Assembly: GCF_014851585.1 (NCBI RefSeq)
Contig: NZ_JACVAB010000001.1
Location: forward strand, 806,001-870,000
Source of the DNA: Agrobacterium sp. AGB01
Lineage (GTDB): Bacteria; Pseudomonadota; Alphaproteobacteria; Rhizobiales; Rhizobiaceae
Length of the DNA stretch: 64,000 nt
Direction of reading: 5' to 3'
Positions 35,580 to 45,196 of the stretch are shown one piece after another (position 1 is the first letter of the stretch; every line of letters begins with the position of its first letter). The notes beneath the pieces were generated by a model. It was not told where the DNA came from, did not search any database, and saw only the letters and a list, made by a program, of their open reading frames with translations. The translations under genes were made by a program, and so were the position numbers.

Positions 35580-36491
35580 ATGTTTGATATTGTCAGGCGC
35601 GGGCTTTTGGGCGGAATGGCTGCCGTGGTGGCGTTGGGTGTTACCGGTGGCGTGGCGTTTGCGCAGGAAAAGTTCAAAGCCGTGACGACCTTCACGGTCA
35701 TTGCTGACATCGCCAGAAATGTCGCGGGCGACGCTGCCATCGTCGAGAGCATCACCAAGCCCGGCGCTGAAATTCACAACTACCAGCCGACGCCAGGCGA
35801 TATTCGCAAGGCGCAGGGCGCGCAGCTCGTGTTGTGGAACGGCCTTAACCTCGAATTGTGGTTCGAGAAGTTTTTTGTAAAGCTGAGAGATGTGCCAAGC
35901 GCAGTGGTTTCAGATGGCATTGAGCCAATGGGCATTTCTGAAGGTCCCTATGAGGGCAAACCCAATCCGCATGCCTGGATGTCGCCCAATGCAGCACTGA
36001 TCTATGTCGACAATATCCGTGATGCTTTCGTGAAATATGATCCGGCCAATGCCGAGGCCTACAAGGCCAATGCAGAAAGCTACAAACAGCAGATCAAGGA
36101 CGCCATTGAACCGATCCGTCAGGAGCTGGCAGCCCTACCTGAAAACAAACGCTGGTTGGTATCGAGCGAAGGCGCATTTTCTTATCTGGCACGCGATTTC
36201 GACCTGAAAGAACTGTACCTTTGGCCCATCAATGCCGACCAGCAGGGCACACCACAGCAGGTGCGTAAGGTCATTGATGCCGTTCGTGAAAACAAGATTG
36301 GCGTCGTCTTCTCGGAGAGCACCATTTCCGCGGCCCCGGCAGAGCAGGTGGCCCGCGAGACCGGCGCAAAATACGGTGGCGTTCTCTATGTCGATTCGCT
36401 GACTGAAGCTGACGGTCCGGTGCCAACCTATATCGACCTGTTGAAGGTCACATCCGATACCATTGCCAAGGGACTTGCATCGTCCTCCTGA
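35580..36491 (+). CDS. sitA: Manganese/iron ABC transporter, substrate-binding protein
   Basis: Periplasmic metal-binding protein (cluster A-I, ZnuA/PsaA/SitA type) of 303 residues. A signal peptide ends at VAFA (about residue 28). Expected metal ligands are His in GAEIHNYQPTPGD, His in NPHAWMSP, Glu in VSSEGAFSYL and Asp in YVDSLTEADGP. The absence of the long His-rich loop of ZnuA, together with the LYLWPINADQQGTPQQV segment, favours manganese/iron over zinc. The start follows AAGGAG. A strong terminator lies 17 bases after the stop, before sitB. Confidence 0.93.
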   Translation: MFDIVRRGLLGGMAAVVALGVTGGVAFAQEKFKAVTTFTVIADIARNVAGDAAIVESITKPGAEIHNYQPTPGDIRKAQGAQLVLWNGLNLELWFEKFFVKLRDVPSAVVSDGIEPMGISEGPYEGKPNPHAWMSPNAALIYVDNIRDAFVKYDPANAEAYKANAESYKQQIKDAIEPIRQELAALPENKRWLVSSEGAFSYLARDFDLKELYLWPINADQQGTPQQVRKVIDAVRENKIGVVFSESTISAAPAEQVARETGAKYGGVLYVDSLTEADGPVPTYIDLLKVTSDTIAKGLASSS

Positions 36492-36507
36492 CATGATCCG
36501 AACTTTT

Positions 36508-36540
36508 ACGGCCTGCAGTTTTTGCAGGCCGTTTGTTTTT
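36508..36540 (+). terminator. Internal terminator between sitA and sitB
   Basis: A perfect 10-bp stem (acggcctgca / tgcaggccgt) with a 5-base loop leads into TTGTTTTTG. It should stop most transcripts after sitA, so the binding protein would be made in excess of the membrane parts. Confidence 0.88.
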
Positions 36541-36566
36541 GTAACCGCTGAAAAGGAATGCTTTTC

Positions 36567-37475
36567 ATGAATGCGCACACCGGCTGGCAAACGGGAACGG
36601 AGGGTTCCGGTATTTCCGTCAACAACGCCACCGTGACCTATCGCAACGGCCATACGGCCTTGAAGAATGCAAGTTTCCAGATACCAACAGGCACGATCGC
36701 GGCGCTGGTGGGGGTAAATGGCGCGGGCAAGTCGACGCTGTTTAAGGCCGTGATGGGCTTTGTGCGTATTGCCCAGGGCTCGATTTCCATATTGGGCAAA
36801 ACTGTGCCGGAAGCCCTTCGGCAAAATCTGGTGGCCTATGTACCGCAGAGCGAGGAAGTGGACTGGAACTTCCCGGTGCTGGTGGAAGATGTGGTGATGA
36901 TGGGCCGCTACGGCCATATGGGTTTCATGCGCATCCCCAAGGCTGCCGATCGTGATGCAGTGACCGCTGCCCTTGCACGCGTCAACATGAGCGAGTTTCG
37001 TGGCCGCCAGATTGGTGAGCTTTCCGGTGGTCAGAAAAAGCGCGTTTTTCTGGCGCGTGCGCTGGCGCAGGATGCCAAGGTCATTCTGCTGGACGAGCCC
37101 TTTACCGGCGTTGATGTAAAAACCGAGGAGCAGATCGTCCACCTTCTCCGTGCCCTCAGGGATGAAGGCAAGGTCATGCTGGTGTCGACCCACAATCTCG
37201 GCAGCGTGCCGGAATTCTGTGACCGTACAATTCTGATCAAGGGCACGGTGCTGGCCTATGGGCCGACCGAAGAAACCTTCACCAAGGACAATCTGGAAAA
37301 GACCTTTGGTGGCGTGTTGCGCCATTTTGTTCTGAATGGCTCGGATGGCGGAAAGCCATGGCCGGTCGGTGTCATGACCGATGATGAACGGCCGCTGGTT
37401 TTGCGCGACGGACGTCCAGTCTCCGGCCAAAGCGTGACATCGGAAGGGGCAGACAATGATGAACGCCCTCGTTGA
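36567..37475 (+). CDS. sitB: Manganese/iron ABC transporter, ATP-binding protein
   Basis: Nucleotide-binding subunit of 302 residues driving metal uptake by the Sit complex. Motifs: Walker [11 protein letters not shown]-loop [10 protein letters not shown], signature LSGGQKKRV, Walker B VILLDEP, switch His in VSTHNLG. The Q-loop plus D-W-x-F-P pattern is typical of metal-type (Znu/Mnt/Sit) ATPases. ATG 36567 is chosen because AAAAGG at 36551-36556 is 10 bases away; the ATG at 36558 is too close. The last 20 bases overlap sitC. The carboxyl tail of about 40 residues beyond the family core is polar. Confidence 0.92.
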   Translation: MNAHTGWQTGTEGSGISVNNATVTYRNGHTALKNASFQIPTGTIAALVGVNGAGKSTLFKAVMGFVRIAQGSISILGKTVPEALRQNLVAYVPQSEEVDWNFPVLVEDVVMMGRYGHMGFMRIPKAADRDAVTAALARVNMSEFRGRQIGELSGGQKKRVFLARALAQDAKVILLDEPFTGVDVKTEEQIVHLLRALRDEGKVMLVSTHNLGSVPEFCDRTILIKGTVLAYGPTEETFTKDNLEKTFGGVLRHFVLNGSDGGKPWPVGVMTDDERPLVLRDGRPVSGQSVTSEGADNDERPR

Positions 37476-38316
37476 ACCCTTCACCTATGACTACATGCTC
37501 AATGCCATGTGGGTGTCTGCTCTGGTTGGCGGTGTCTGTGCGTTCCTATCCTGTTACCTGATGTTGAAAGGCTGGTCATTGATTGGCGATGCGCTTTCGC
37601 ATTCCATCGTTCCAGGTGTGGCCGGTGCCTATATGCTGGGCCTGCCGTTTTCCATCGGGGCATTTTTCTCAGGTGGCTTGGCGGCGGTGACCATGCTGTT
37701 TCTCAACCAGCGTACCAAGCTCAAGGAAGATGCGATCATCGGGCTGATCTTTTCGTCCTTCTTCGGACTTGGCCTGTTCATGATGTCGATCAACCCGACG
37801 GCTGTGAACATCCAGACCATTGTTCTTGGCAATATTCTTGCCATCACGCCCGCCGATACATTGCAGCTTGCCATTATCGGTTTTGTGTCGCTGGCGATTC
37901 TACTTCTCAAATGGAAGGACCTGATGGTGACGTTTTTTGACGAAAGCCATGCCCGTTCCATCGGTCTGCGACCAACGTTCCTGAAAGCCGTGTTCTTTAC
38001 ACTGCTGGCAGCATCGACAGTCGCAGCCATGCAGACCGTCGGCGCGTTCCTTGTCATCTGCATGGTGGTCACACCGGGCGCAACGGCCTATCTGCTGACA
38101 GACCGTTTTCCGCGTCTGCTGGGCATTGCTGTTGCCATTGGTTCACTCACCAGCTTCACCGGTGCCTATGCCAGCTATTTCCTGGATGGTGCGACCGGTG
38201 GCATTATCGTCGTGTTGCAGACGCTGATCTTCCTCATCGCCTTCTTTTTTGCCCCTAAACATGGGCTGGTGGCATCTCGCCGCCGTGCAGCTCAGGCGCA
38301 GGAGGTGGCGATATGA
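37456..38316 (+). CDS. sitC: Manganese/iron ABC transporter permease 1
   Basis: Inner-membrane permease of the ABC-3 family, 286 residues with about eight hydrophobic segments. [21 protein letters not shown] is the conserved family segment near residue 40, and [13 protein letters not shown] lies in the cytoplasmic coupling region. It starts 20 bases inside sitB and ends overlapping sitD by ATGA, so the three genes are tightly coupled. A homologous permease follows directly as sitD; the two probably form a heterodimer. Confidence 0.92.
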   Translation: MMNALVEPFTYDYMLNAMWVSALVGGVCAFLSCYLMLKGWSLIGDALSHSIVPGVAGAYMLGLPFSIGAFFSGGLAAVTMLFLNQRTKLKEDAIIGLIFSSFFGLGLFMMSINPTAVNIQTIVLGNILAITPADTLQLAIIGFVSLAILLLKWKDLMVTFFDESHARSIGLRPTFLKAVFFTLLAASTVAAMQTVGAFLVICMVVTPGATAYLLTDRFPRLLGIAVAIGSLTSFTGAYASYFLDGATGGIIVVLQTLIFLIAFFFAPKHGLVASRRRAAQAQEVAI

Positions 38317-39143
38317 ACTTCCTCGAACCCTTCGAATTTGACTTCATGGTCAACGCGCTGGTCATCGCAGCGCTGGTTGCCGTGCCAACCGCCGTTCTGT
38401 CCTGTTTTATGGTGCTGAAAGGCTGGTCGCTGATGGGCGATGCCATCAGCCATGCGGTGTTTCCCGGCGTCGTCATCGCCTACATCGTTGGCCTGCCATT
38501 TGCGGTTGGCGCCTTTGTTGCCGGTATGGTCTGTGCGCTTGCCACCGGTTATCTTAAGGATAACAGCCGTATCAAACAGGATACGGTGATGGGTGTGGTG
38601 TTTTCCGGCATGTTCGGACTGGGGCTGGTGCTCTACGTCAAGATCCAGTCAGATGTGCATCTCGATCACATCCTGTTTGGCGACATGCTGGGCGTGAGCT
38701 GGCAGGACATTACCGAGACGGCGGTTATTGCGGTCATCACCACTGGCATTATCAGTCTGAAGTGGAAAGACTTCCTGCTACATGCCTTTGACCCTGCTCA
38801 GGCAAAGGCGGTGGGCCTCAGGGTAAACCTGCTGCATTACGGTCTGTTGTGCCTGATTTCGCTGACCATCGTCGGCGCACTGAAAGCCGTCGGCATCATT
38901 CTCGCCATTGCCATGCTGATTGCGCCGGGCGCGATTGCATTTCTGCTGACACGCAAGTTTTCCACCATGCTGATGCTTGCAGTGGTCATTGCGCTTACGG
39001 CGTCTTTGCTCGGCGTCTACCTGTCGTTTTTTATCGACAGCGCCCCGGCACCGACCATCGTGCTTCTGCTGTCGGCAATGTTTGTTGCCGCCTTCGTGAG
39101 GGCGAGCATCGTCACGGCGAATACCGAGGCCAACAACGGCTAA
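38313..39143 (+). CDS. sitD: Manganese/iron ABC transporter permease 2
   Basis: Second ABC-3 family permease of 276 residues, homologous to sitC (shared start LEPFEFDFMVNAL versus [13 protein letters not shown], and KGWSLMGDAISHAVFPGV). It has about eight hydrophobic segments and the coupling segment APGAIAFLLTRKF. It is the last gene of sitBCD, closed by a 16-bp terminator stem six bases after the stop. Confidence 0.92.
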   Translation: MNFLEPFEFDFMVNALVIAALVAVPTAVLSCFMVLKGWSLMGDAISHAVFPGVVIAYIVGLPFAVGAFVAGMVCALATGYLKDNSRIKQDTVMGVVFSGMFGLGLVLYVKIQSDVHLDHILFGDMLGVSWQDITETAVIAVITTGIISLKWKDFLLHAFDPAQAKAVGLRVNLLHYGLLCLISLTIVGALKAVGIILAIAMLIAPGAIAFLLTRKFSTMLMLAVVIALTASLLGVYLSFFIDSAPAPTIVLLLSAMFVAAFVRASIVTANTEANNG

Positions 39144-39148
39144 AACAA

Positions 39149-39185
39149 AACGGCCCCGCCTGTTCGGAAAACAGGCGGGGCCGTT
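39149..39185. terminator. Bidirectional terminator between sitD and ptrB
   Basis: A perfect 16-bp stem (arms 39149-39164 and 39170-39185) has a 5-base loop. The minus-strand copy runs into TTGTTTTAGCC, and the plus strand into CAACTC. It serves both convergent genes. Confidence 0.9.
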
Positions 39186-39196
39186 CAACTCAAACT

Positions 39197-41290
39197 TTAC
39201 ATCTTGCCCGCGACCTTGATGGCAAAGGAATATTCAAAGGCGATTTCCTCCAGTCGCTGGAAGCGTCCGGATTTGCCGCCATGGCCGGCGGCCATGTTGG
39301 TCTTCAACAGGATTGGCGCGTCGCCTGTGCTGTACTCGCGCAGTTTTGCCACCCACTTCGTTGGTTCCCAATAGGTCACGCGTGGATCGGTAAGTCCGGA
39401 AATCGCCAGCAGTGGCGGGTAAGCCTTTGCACCGACATTGTCGTAAGGGCTGTAAGCCGCAATCCAGCTATATTCCTCTTCTGAATCGATCGGGTTGCCC
39501 CATTCCGGCCACTCCGGTGGTGTCAGCGGCAGCGTGTCGTCCAGCATCGTCGTCAGCACGTCCACGAACGGAACGGCTGCAATAATGCCAGCGAATTTCT
39601 CTGGTGCCATATTGGCCACGGCACCCATCAGCATGCCACCGGCCGATCCCCCTTCAGCGATGATCTTGTCGTAAGAGGTAAAGCCCTCTTTCACCAGATG
39701 GTCGGCCGCAGCGATGAAGTCCTTGAAGGTGTTCTGCTTGTGCTCCATCTTGCCGGTTTCATACCACTCGAAACCCTTGTCCTTGCCGCCACGAATATGG
39801 GCGATGGCATAGACAAAACCACGATCTGCCAGTGACAGATTGTTGGTGCTGAACGAGGCGGGAATGCTGATGCCGTAAGCGCCGTAGCCATAGAGAAGGC
39901 AAGGGGCCGAACCGTCCAGCTTGGTATCCTTGTGGTAGAGCAGAGATACAGGCACCAATGCTCCATCATGCGATGTCGCCATGACGCGGCGGGTTACGTA
40001 GTCATCGATAGTGTGGCCGGATGGAACTTCCTGGGTCTTCAACAATACGCGTTCACGCGTCACCATGTTGTAATCGAACAACTGGCTTGGGGTGGTCATC
40101 GACGAATAGGAGAAACGGATGGTGTCGGTGTCATATTCAGCTGCTCCCTGCAGGCCGAGAGAGTAGGCTTCCTCGGCAAAGGCAATGGCGTGTTCTTCAC
40201 CGGTCGCGCGGTCACGAATGACGATGCGCGGCAGGCCATCACGGCGTTCCAGCCACAGCAGGTGGCGGGCATGCGCAAGATGCGACAGGATAAGGCGGCC
40301 CGGTTCATGCGGCACCACTTCCTTCCAGTTTTCCTTGCCCGGTGCCGTCACCGGCGCTTCCATGATCTTGAAGTCCTTGGCATCACCATCATTGGTCAGG
40401 ATGTAAAAAACATCACCGCCCTCGGTCATGGAATATTCCACGCCTTCCTCACGCTTCGCCACGATGACAGGCTCGGCAGTCAGGTCGGCGGTGGACAGCA
40501 GGCGGTATTCGCTGGTCTCATGGTCATGAATGTCGATGAAGATCCAGTCTTCAAGCAATGAGCCGCCAACGCCCATAAAGAAGCCAGGGTCCTTTTCCTC
40601 ATAGACGAGGCGGTCTGTCGATTGCGGCTGGCCGATGATGTGATGGAAGACCTTGGACGGCCGATGGTTTTCGTCCTGCAAGGTGTAGAAAAAGCTCTTA
40701 CCGTCAGGCGCCCATGCGCCGCCGCCACCAGTGTTTTCGATCACGTCATCAAGGTCTTCACTGGTCGCAAGATTACGAACCCGCAGTGTGAAATATTCAG
40801 AGCCCTTGTCGTCATAGCCCCAAATGCCATGAGTGTGGTCGGACGAGTTGTCGATGCCAGCGAGGCGGAAATAGTCCTTACCTTCAGCTTCCTTGTCGCC
40901 ATCAAGCAGGACCTGCTTTTCACCACCGTCGCGTGGGGTGCGGAAATAGTGTGGCTGCTCACCACCGGTTACAAACAACGTGCCGTAGGCGTAAGGACCA
41001 TCTTTCATAGGCACGGACGAATCGTCCTGCTTGATGCGGCCCTTCATCTCTTCAAACAGCTTTTCCTGCAGTGGTTTGGTGTCGCTGAGGGCAGCTTCCA
41101 TATAAGTGTTTTCCGCTTCCAGATGGCTACGGATTGCCGGATCGAGCAGGGTCGGGTCCTTGAACATTGCCTGCCAGTTGTCTGCCCGAAACCACGCATA
41201 GTCATCGGTGCGGCTGATGCCGTGACGCGTATCCGTTACCGGCTTTTTTTCTGCGACAGGAGCGGCGGGGAGGTTCTTGAATATCGACAA
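39197..41290 (-). CDS. ptrB: Oligopeptidase B
   Basis: Cytoplasmic serine peptidase of the prolyl oligopeptidase family (S9A) cutting short peptides after Arg or Lys. The product is 697 residues. The amino-terminal beta-propeller (to about 410) covers the active site of the alpha/beta-hydrolase domain. Catalytic residues by pattern: Ser549 in AEGGSAGGML, Asp635 in SGLTDPRV and His670 in MAAGHGGKSG. The segment YGAYGISIPASFS is standard in the family. The start is uncertain: the first family-like residues (SIFKNLPAAP) are preceded by TTG at 41290 and no good ribosome site, and no ATG is available nearby. Confidence 0.93.
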   Translation of the reverse strand: MSIFKNLPAAPVAEKKPVTDTRHGISRTDDYAWFRADNWQAMFKDPTLLDPAIRSHLEAENTYMEAALSDTKPLQEKLFEEMKGRIKQDDSSVPMKDGPYAYGTLFVTGGEQPHYFRTPRDGGEKQVLLDGDKEAEGKDYFRLAGIDNSSDHTHGIWGYDDKGSEYFTLRVRNLATSEDLDDVIENTGGGGAWAPDGKSFFYTLQDENHRPSKVFHHIIGQPQSTDRLVYEEKDPGFFMGVGGSLLEDWIFIDIHDHETSEYRLLSTADLTAEPVIVAKREEGVEYSMTEGGDVFYILTNDGDAKDFKIMEAPVTAPGKENWKEVVPHEPGRLILSHLAHARHLLWLERRDGLPRIVIRDRATGEEHAIAFAEEAYSLGLQGAAEYDTDTIRFSYSSMTTPSQLFDYNMVTRERVLLKTQEVPSGHTIDDYVTRRVMATSHDGALVPVSLLYHKDTKLDGSAPCLLYGYGAYGISIPASFSTNNLSLADRGFVYAIAHIRGGKDKGFEWYETGKMEHKQNTFKDFIAAADHLVKEGFTSYDKIIAEGGSAGGMLMGAVANMAPEKFAGIIAAVPFVDVLTTMLDDTLPLTPPEWPEWGNPIDSEEEYSWIAAYSPYDNVGAKAYPPLLAISGLTDPRVTYWEPTKWVAKLREYSTGDAPILLKTNMAAGHGGKSGRFQRLEEIAFEYSFAIKVAGKM

Positions 41291-41537
41291 AACAAACTCG
41301 CTTTCATCGGAAATGAATGGCAGCGCCAGTGGCCGTTTTCAGGCCGTGGCACCAGTGGAAGAAGATGTAGAGAGGGGCGGGGGAAGGATCAAGGTTGAAT
41401 ATCCACAGGCATCTCTGCTGGCCCCTTGAGATTTACCCTGTTTCGGGCACAATTCGACGATACAGCCTTAGGTATGTGGAAAAGAGCGGTTGCTGTTTTT
41501 ATTTTCCAGGGAATCGAAATCACCAGGTCAGGATAAT

Positions 41538-41927
41538 ATGCGTCACCTTCTCCCGGCAGTTGTTCTCGTTGTCGTGTCAGCTGTTCCATCCCTTGCACTG
41601 GATAGTTCCGTCAAAAGACAGTTGAACGCGCTCGCACCGGAAGAACGTCTTGAGCAGCGTTGTGATATCGAGGCTATGGAGCGCATCGCCGCCGAACAGA
41701 AGGGCATGAGGCCGGACAAGGTCATCGCCTACACGTTCGGTGAGCCGCAGGTCACGGAAAACTCCATCAAGGCGGCAGGCGCCGTGTTTCGCAGCAGTGG
41801 CGAATGGTACAAGCTGAAATATAAGTGCCGGACCAGCGAACAGAACCTTGCCATCCAATCCTTTGATTACCGTGTGGGCGAAAAAGTCCCGGAATCGCAA
41901 TGGGGCCAGTATTACCTTTACAACTGA
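41538..41927 (+). CDS. DUF930-family secreted protein
   Basis: This encodes 129 residues from ATG 41538, with AGGATAA upstream. A signal peptide (about 1-20, ending VPSLAL) precedes the conserved core LNALAPEERLEQRCDIEAME and EQKGMRPDKVIAYTFGEPQV, which matches the DUF930 pattern found in Hyphomicrobiales. Two cysteines (QRCDIE and YKCRTS) may pair in the periplasm. The function of the family is unknown. It stands alone between the divergent ptrB and the deacetylase gene. Confidence 0.8.
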   Translation: MRHLLPAVVLVVVSAVPSLALDSSVKRQLNALAPEERLEQRCDIEAMERIAAEQKGMRPDKVIAYTFGEPQVTENSIKAAGAVFRSSGEWYKLKYKCRTSEQNLAIQSFDYRVGEKVPESQWGQYYLYN

Positions 41928-42013
41928 AGCAGCTTTGCTGTTGACCCAGCCATAATTCAGGCGTTTATCCGGCGCATCCGCTTTTGATATTCTCCCGTTG
42001 AGCTGTGTCTGCC

Positions 42014-42751
42014 ATGCGCCGTTATCTTCTTTCCAGCCTCGCCAGCGTTTGTTTTGTTGCGCTGTTTTCAGTGCCCGCCTTTGCGTCATCAGGGTTGGTT
42101 GAGCCGACGCTTAAAATGCGCCCGCAGGCAAGTGGCGTAACGCGGGTTGCCATCACGCTGGATGCCTGCATGGGCAAGACCGACTTTCGAATTCTCGATA
42201 CGCTGGTCAAAGAGCGCATTCCCGCGACCGTGTTCGTGACCGCACGCTGGATCAGGCACAATCGAGATGCGCTTGCCATCATGCTGGCCAATCCTGATCT
42301 GTTTGAGATTGAAAACCACGGACAAGACCATATCCCGGCCATCGACCGTCAGGTCTCTGTCTATGGTATTACCGCTGCCGGCAGCATGGAAAGTGTCATG
42401 CGGGAGGTCAATGGTGGGCGTGAGGCCATCCTTGCGGCCACTGGCAAGGAGCCCAGCTGGTTCCGTGGGGCAACCGCCAAATACACCCATTCGTCGATGG
42501 CTGAGATCAATGGTATCGGCGAACGCATTGCCGGTTATTCCATCAACGGCGACGGTGGTTCTCTGCTCGGTGCCGGCGTTGCGCAAAAACGCATTGCTGC
42601 CGCTAAGGATGGTGATGTGGTGATTGCCCATATCAACCAGCCAACCCATCAGGCAGGTGAGGGCGTTGCCAAAGGTCTGCTCAACTTGAAAAAACGCGGG
42701 GTCACCTTCGTCCGTCTGGATGATCCGGGATTTGATCCCGAAACCAACTAA
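42014..42751 (+). CDS. Polysaccharide deacetylase (NodB-type), secreted
   Basis: Predicted periplasmic carbohydrate esterase family 4 enzyme of 245 residues. A signal peptide covers about 1-25 (ending FASS). The catalytic region VAITLDACMGKTDFRIL replaces the classic T-F-D-D with L-D-A-C, as seen in a divergent subgroup. The metal site H-x3-H appears as ENHGQDH, and the carboxyl part has GDVVIAHINQP for the last motif. The substrate is unknown; peptidoglycan or exopolysaccharide are usual. ATG 42014 is preferred to GTG 42005, though neither has a strong ribosome site. It ends 3 bases before the stop of the convergent AI-2E gene. Confidence 0.82.
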   Translation: MRRYLLSSLASVCFVALFSVPAFASSGLVEPTLKMRPQASGVTRVAITLDACMGKTDFRILDTLVKERIPATVFVTARWIRHNRDALAIMLANPDLFEIENHGQDHIPAIDRQVSVYGITAAGSMESVMREVNGGREAILAATGKEPSWFRGATAKYTHSSMAEINGIGERIAGYSINGDGGSLLGAGVAQKRIAAAKDGDVVIAHINQPTHQAGEGVAKGLLNLKKRGVTFVRLDDPGFDPETN

Positions 42752-42754
42752 AGC

Positions 42755-43915
42755 TTAGTCGGGAAGGTTCGGCACCACTTTGCGCGACGGGAAAAGCTCC
42801 TGCGCGATTGTCATGCCAATCAATGACAGAGGGAGCGCCAGCATGGCGCCTGCTGCACCCCACATCCATGTCCAGAAGATAATCGCAACAAACACGATAA
42901 ACGGGTTGATTTCGAGGTTGCGGCCGATCACGGCCGGAAACACCAGATTTTCCATCAACAGGTGAATGGTGAAGAACACAAAGGCGGGCAGCAGGCCAAG
43001 CAGCAACGTATCATGGGTCAACATGCCAGCAATCGTCAGGGATATGGTCATCACGGCAATGCCGATAAACGGGATGAAGCTGGAGAGGAAGGCAAACAGC
43101 CCCCATAGCAATGGCATGGCCAGACCGCCGAGATAGGCAATAAGAACCATGGTAACACCAAGCCCGGCATAAATAAGACTGGCGGTAGCGAAATAGGTGC
43201 CAAGCACATGTTCCACCGATCCGATGGTACGGATGGTCCGTAGTCTTTGGTGGCGGGCTGGAAAGGCCATGATGATGCCCTTGCGCAACCGCAAGCGGCT
43301 GTAAAGGAACATCAAAAGTCCGGCAAAGAAGATCAAGCCTTGCACAATCGCGGGTGTCAGGCTGGACGTGACGACGGACAGGATACCGGTGCTGCGGTCC
43401 AGCAGCGATTCCATCGACATTGTGCCGAAGCTGAAGGTCGCCGCAGAAATATTGAGCCATCTCACACGCTCAAGATAGGGCAGGAAACGTTCTGCGGTCT
43501 GATCCAGAAGTTGCGGCCCCTGAGAAGCGAGCATGGAAAGTGGATCGATCAGCGAATTGATGACGAAAATGAACACCAGTGCCACAAGGCCTGACAGAAT
43601 GAGCGCCACGCCAAAGCCCGGAATACCGTAACCAGCCAGCTTTTCCGCTGCCATCCCAAGGATCATCCCGACAACGATTGCCATGACGATGGGGATCAGC
43701 ACTACGGACAGCAGGTGTACGCAGGCAAGAAAGGCAATGGTGAACAGACCGACGATCGACCACTTAGCCGCAACTTCCAGCGCTTCGCGACCCAATGGCT
43801 GCTGGCTGCGCGCATCGTCATCGGGCGAATTTTTTCTTGATACGTGTCTGTGCTGCGGCGCCTCTACGATCGGTGTCACCGGAACTTTTTCATCGATTTT
43901 TATGGTGCCGTTCAT
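42755..43915 (-). CDS. AI-2E family transporter (YdiK/PerM type)
   Basis: Integral membrane protein of 386 residues of the autoinducer-2 exporter (AI-2E) family. After about 50 polar residues come paired helices (about 52-100), then a large soluble loop, then five more helices. The family pattern LWGLFAFLSSFIPFIGIAV and NLVFPAVIGRNLEINPF lies in the carboxyl half. Members have been linked to export of AI-2 or of sodium/pantothenate, so transport is probable but the substrate is open. ATG 43915 has GGGAT upstream. The frame extends further without a better start. Confidence 0.85.
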   Translation of the reverse strand: MNGTIKIDEKVPVTPIVEAPQHRHVSRKNSPDDDARSQQPLGREALEVAAKWSIVGLFTIAFLACVHLLSVVLIPIVMAIVVGMILGMAAEKLAGYGIPGFGVALILSGLVALVFIFVINSLIDPLSMLASQGPQLLDQTAERFLPYLERVRWLNISAATFSFGTMSMESLLDRSTGILSVVTSSLTPAIVQGLIFFAGLLMFLYSRLRLRKGIIMAFPARHQRLRTIRTIGSVEHVLGTYFATASLIYAGLGVTMVLIAYLGGLAMPLLWGLFAFLSSFIPFIGIAVMTISLTIAGMLTHDTLLLGLLPAFVFFTIHLLMENLVFPAVIGRNLEINPFIVFVAIIFWTWMWGAAGAMLALPLSLIGMTIAQELFPSRKVVPNLPD

Positions 43916-43994
43916 GATTTCATATCCCCGTCCGGGACAGTAACGTTCAACAACAGTTACGGTTCCCAAAGGGGGAGGGTGACCAGCAGAGATT

Positions 43995-44855
43995 TTAAGC
44001 TGCGAGCCTTAGACCAATGCCCCATGGATCTTTCAGAACGATGCCGTCGCTTTGACGTTCAGTTGATATACCCAACCGGTCCAGTGCGGCGACCGCGCTG
44101 TCCAACGCACCCTTTTCGTTGAAGCGCAGCGAATAACCGGCAAGACCTGTCATGTTGTCGCGTCGGGCTTGGGTACCACGGCTGTTCCAGATATTGGCGG
44201 CAACATGGTGGTGGTAGGAGCCGGTGGCAAAGAAGCTGGCGCCGGGATAGCGCGCCATGATCTTCAGGCCGAGCACGTCCTGATAAAACTCGTCTGCCTG
44301 CGGAATGTTGCCGACCTGCAAATGAATGTGGCCGATGGCGGTACCTTCAGGCGCACCTTCCCAAAGTGTCTTGGGGGCAGAGTTATAGAGCTCCTGTAGG
44401 TTGAGGCGCAGGGTGTTCATCTCCACCGTGCCGTCCTGCTGGTAGGTCCATTCCAGAGGCGAGCGGTCGCGGTAAACTTCTATGCCGTTTCCTTCCGGGT
44501 CAGACAGATAGATCGCCTCGCTGACCAGATGGTCGGATGCGCCATCAAGCTGAATATTGTTGTGCGCAATATGGGCCAGCCAATGCGCCAGATCCTTGCG
44601 GCTTGGCAGCAGGAAGGCGGTATGGAACAGGCCTGCCGCGTTGCGTGGAGCACGCTCGGCATTGCTGGATGTGGATAGGGTCAGCAAGGGTTGGCCGTTG
44701 ACACCGAGTATCTCTCCGCTTGGCTGTTTTTCAATAACCGACAGGCCGATCACCTTCTGGTAATAGTCGGAAACGCGCGCCAGGTCGTTCACGATAAGAT
44801 GTGCCTGCCCAACATAGGCCGGCCGTGTCAGTGCAAATTGCGATGTTTCAGTCAT
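43995..44855 (-). CDS. VOC-family dioxygenase-like protein (CatE-like)
   Basis: Vicinal oxygen chelate protein of 286 residues with two paired beta-alpha-beta modules, like CatE/YfiE catechol 2,3-dioxygenases. Likely metal ligands are His in VGQAHLIVND and/or GHIHLQVGN and Glu in GNGIEVYRDR. The first module spans about 10-130, the second about 160-280. Start ATG 44855 (GGAG upstream) is preferred to the open frame extending 53 codons further. Whether it cleaves catechols or acts as a glyoxalase-type enzyme cannot be told. It lies upstream of the AI-2E gene on the same strand, 79 bases apart. Confidence 0.85.
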   Translation of the reverse strand: MTETSQFALTRPAYVGQAHLIVNDLARVSDYYQKVIGLSVIEKQPSGEILGVNGQPLLTLSTSSNAERAPRNAAGLFHTAFLLPSRKDLAHWLAHIAHNNIQLDGASDHLVSEAIYLSDPEGNGIEVYRDRSPLEWTYQQDGTVEMNTLRLNLQELYNSAPKTLWEGAPEGTAIGHIHLQVGNIPQADEFYQDVLGLKIMARYPGASFFATGSYHHHVAANIWNSRGTQARRDNMTGLAGYSLRFNEKGALDSAVAALDRLGISTERQSDGIVLKDPWGIGLRLAA

Positions 44856-45029
44856 GATGTCACGAACTCCATCTACGCTGGCGTGCTTGATCAGCAGGCG
44901 GCCGTGCGCTGCGGCGCCGTTCCGGCGACGCTTTATTTGATGTGAATATGATGCCTCGGGAACGTTCAGGAAAGAGGGACGTTTGGTGATTGAGCGTGCA
45001 CTATTTGTTGACAATGATGTTGTCTGCGC

Positions 45030-45043
45030 TTGACCTTAATCAA
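45030..45043. promoter_or_regulatory. FNR/FixK-type box upstream of the stress protein gene
   Basis: TTGACCTTAATCAA matches the anaerobox TTGA-N6-TCAA of FNR/FixK proteins. It is centred about 160 bases before the USP start and lies in the 341-base gap 44856-45196, which otherwise holds no gene. Confidence 0.7.
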
Positions 45044-45196
45044 GGCAGAGCACCGCAAATTTGAGAAACTGCATGTATCGGTTGTGGAACCGAATTATAA
45101 TTCTCGCGGCGACTGGCTTTGCGCTGCGTCGGGGTTTGGGAACTGGGCTGTCATCGCGCGCAAATAGCCGCAGCCTTAACGTGGAAGGAGAAGCAT

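Noticed and set aside
36135-37484. Long open frame (449 codons) on the minus strand opposite sitA-sitB
   Set aside because: It is antisense to genes with clear ABC transporter motifs, spans two genes and their terminator, and shows no protein family pattern; it is a by-product of GC-rich codon use.
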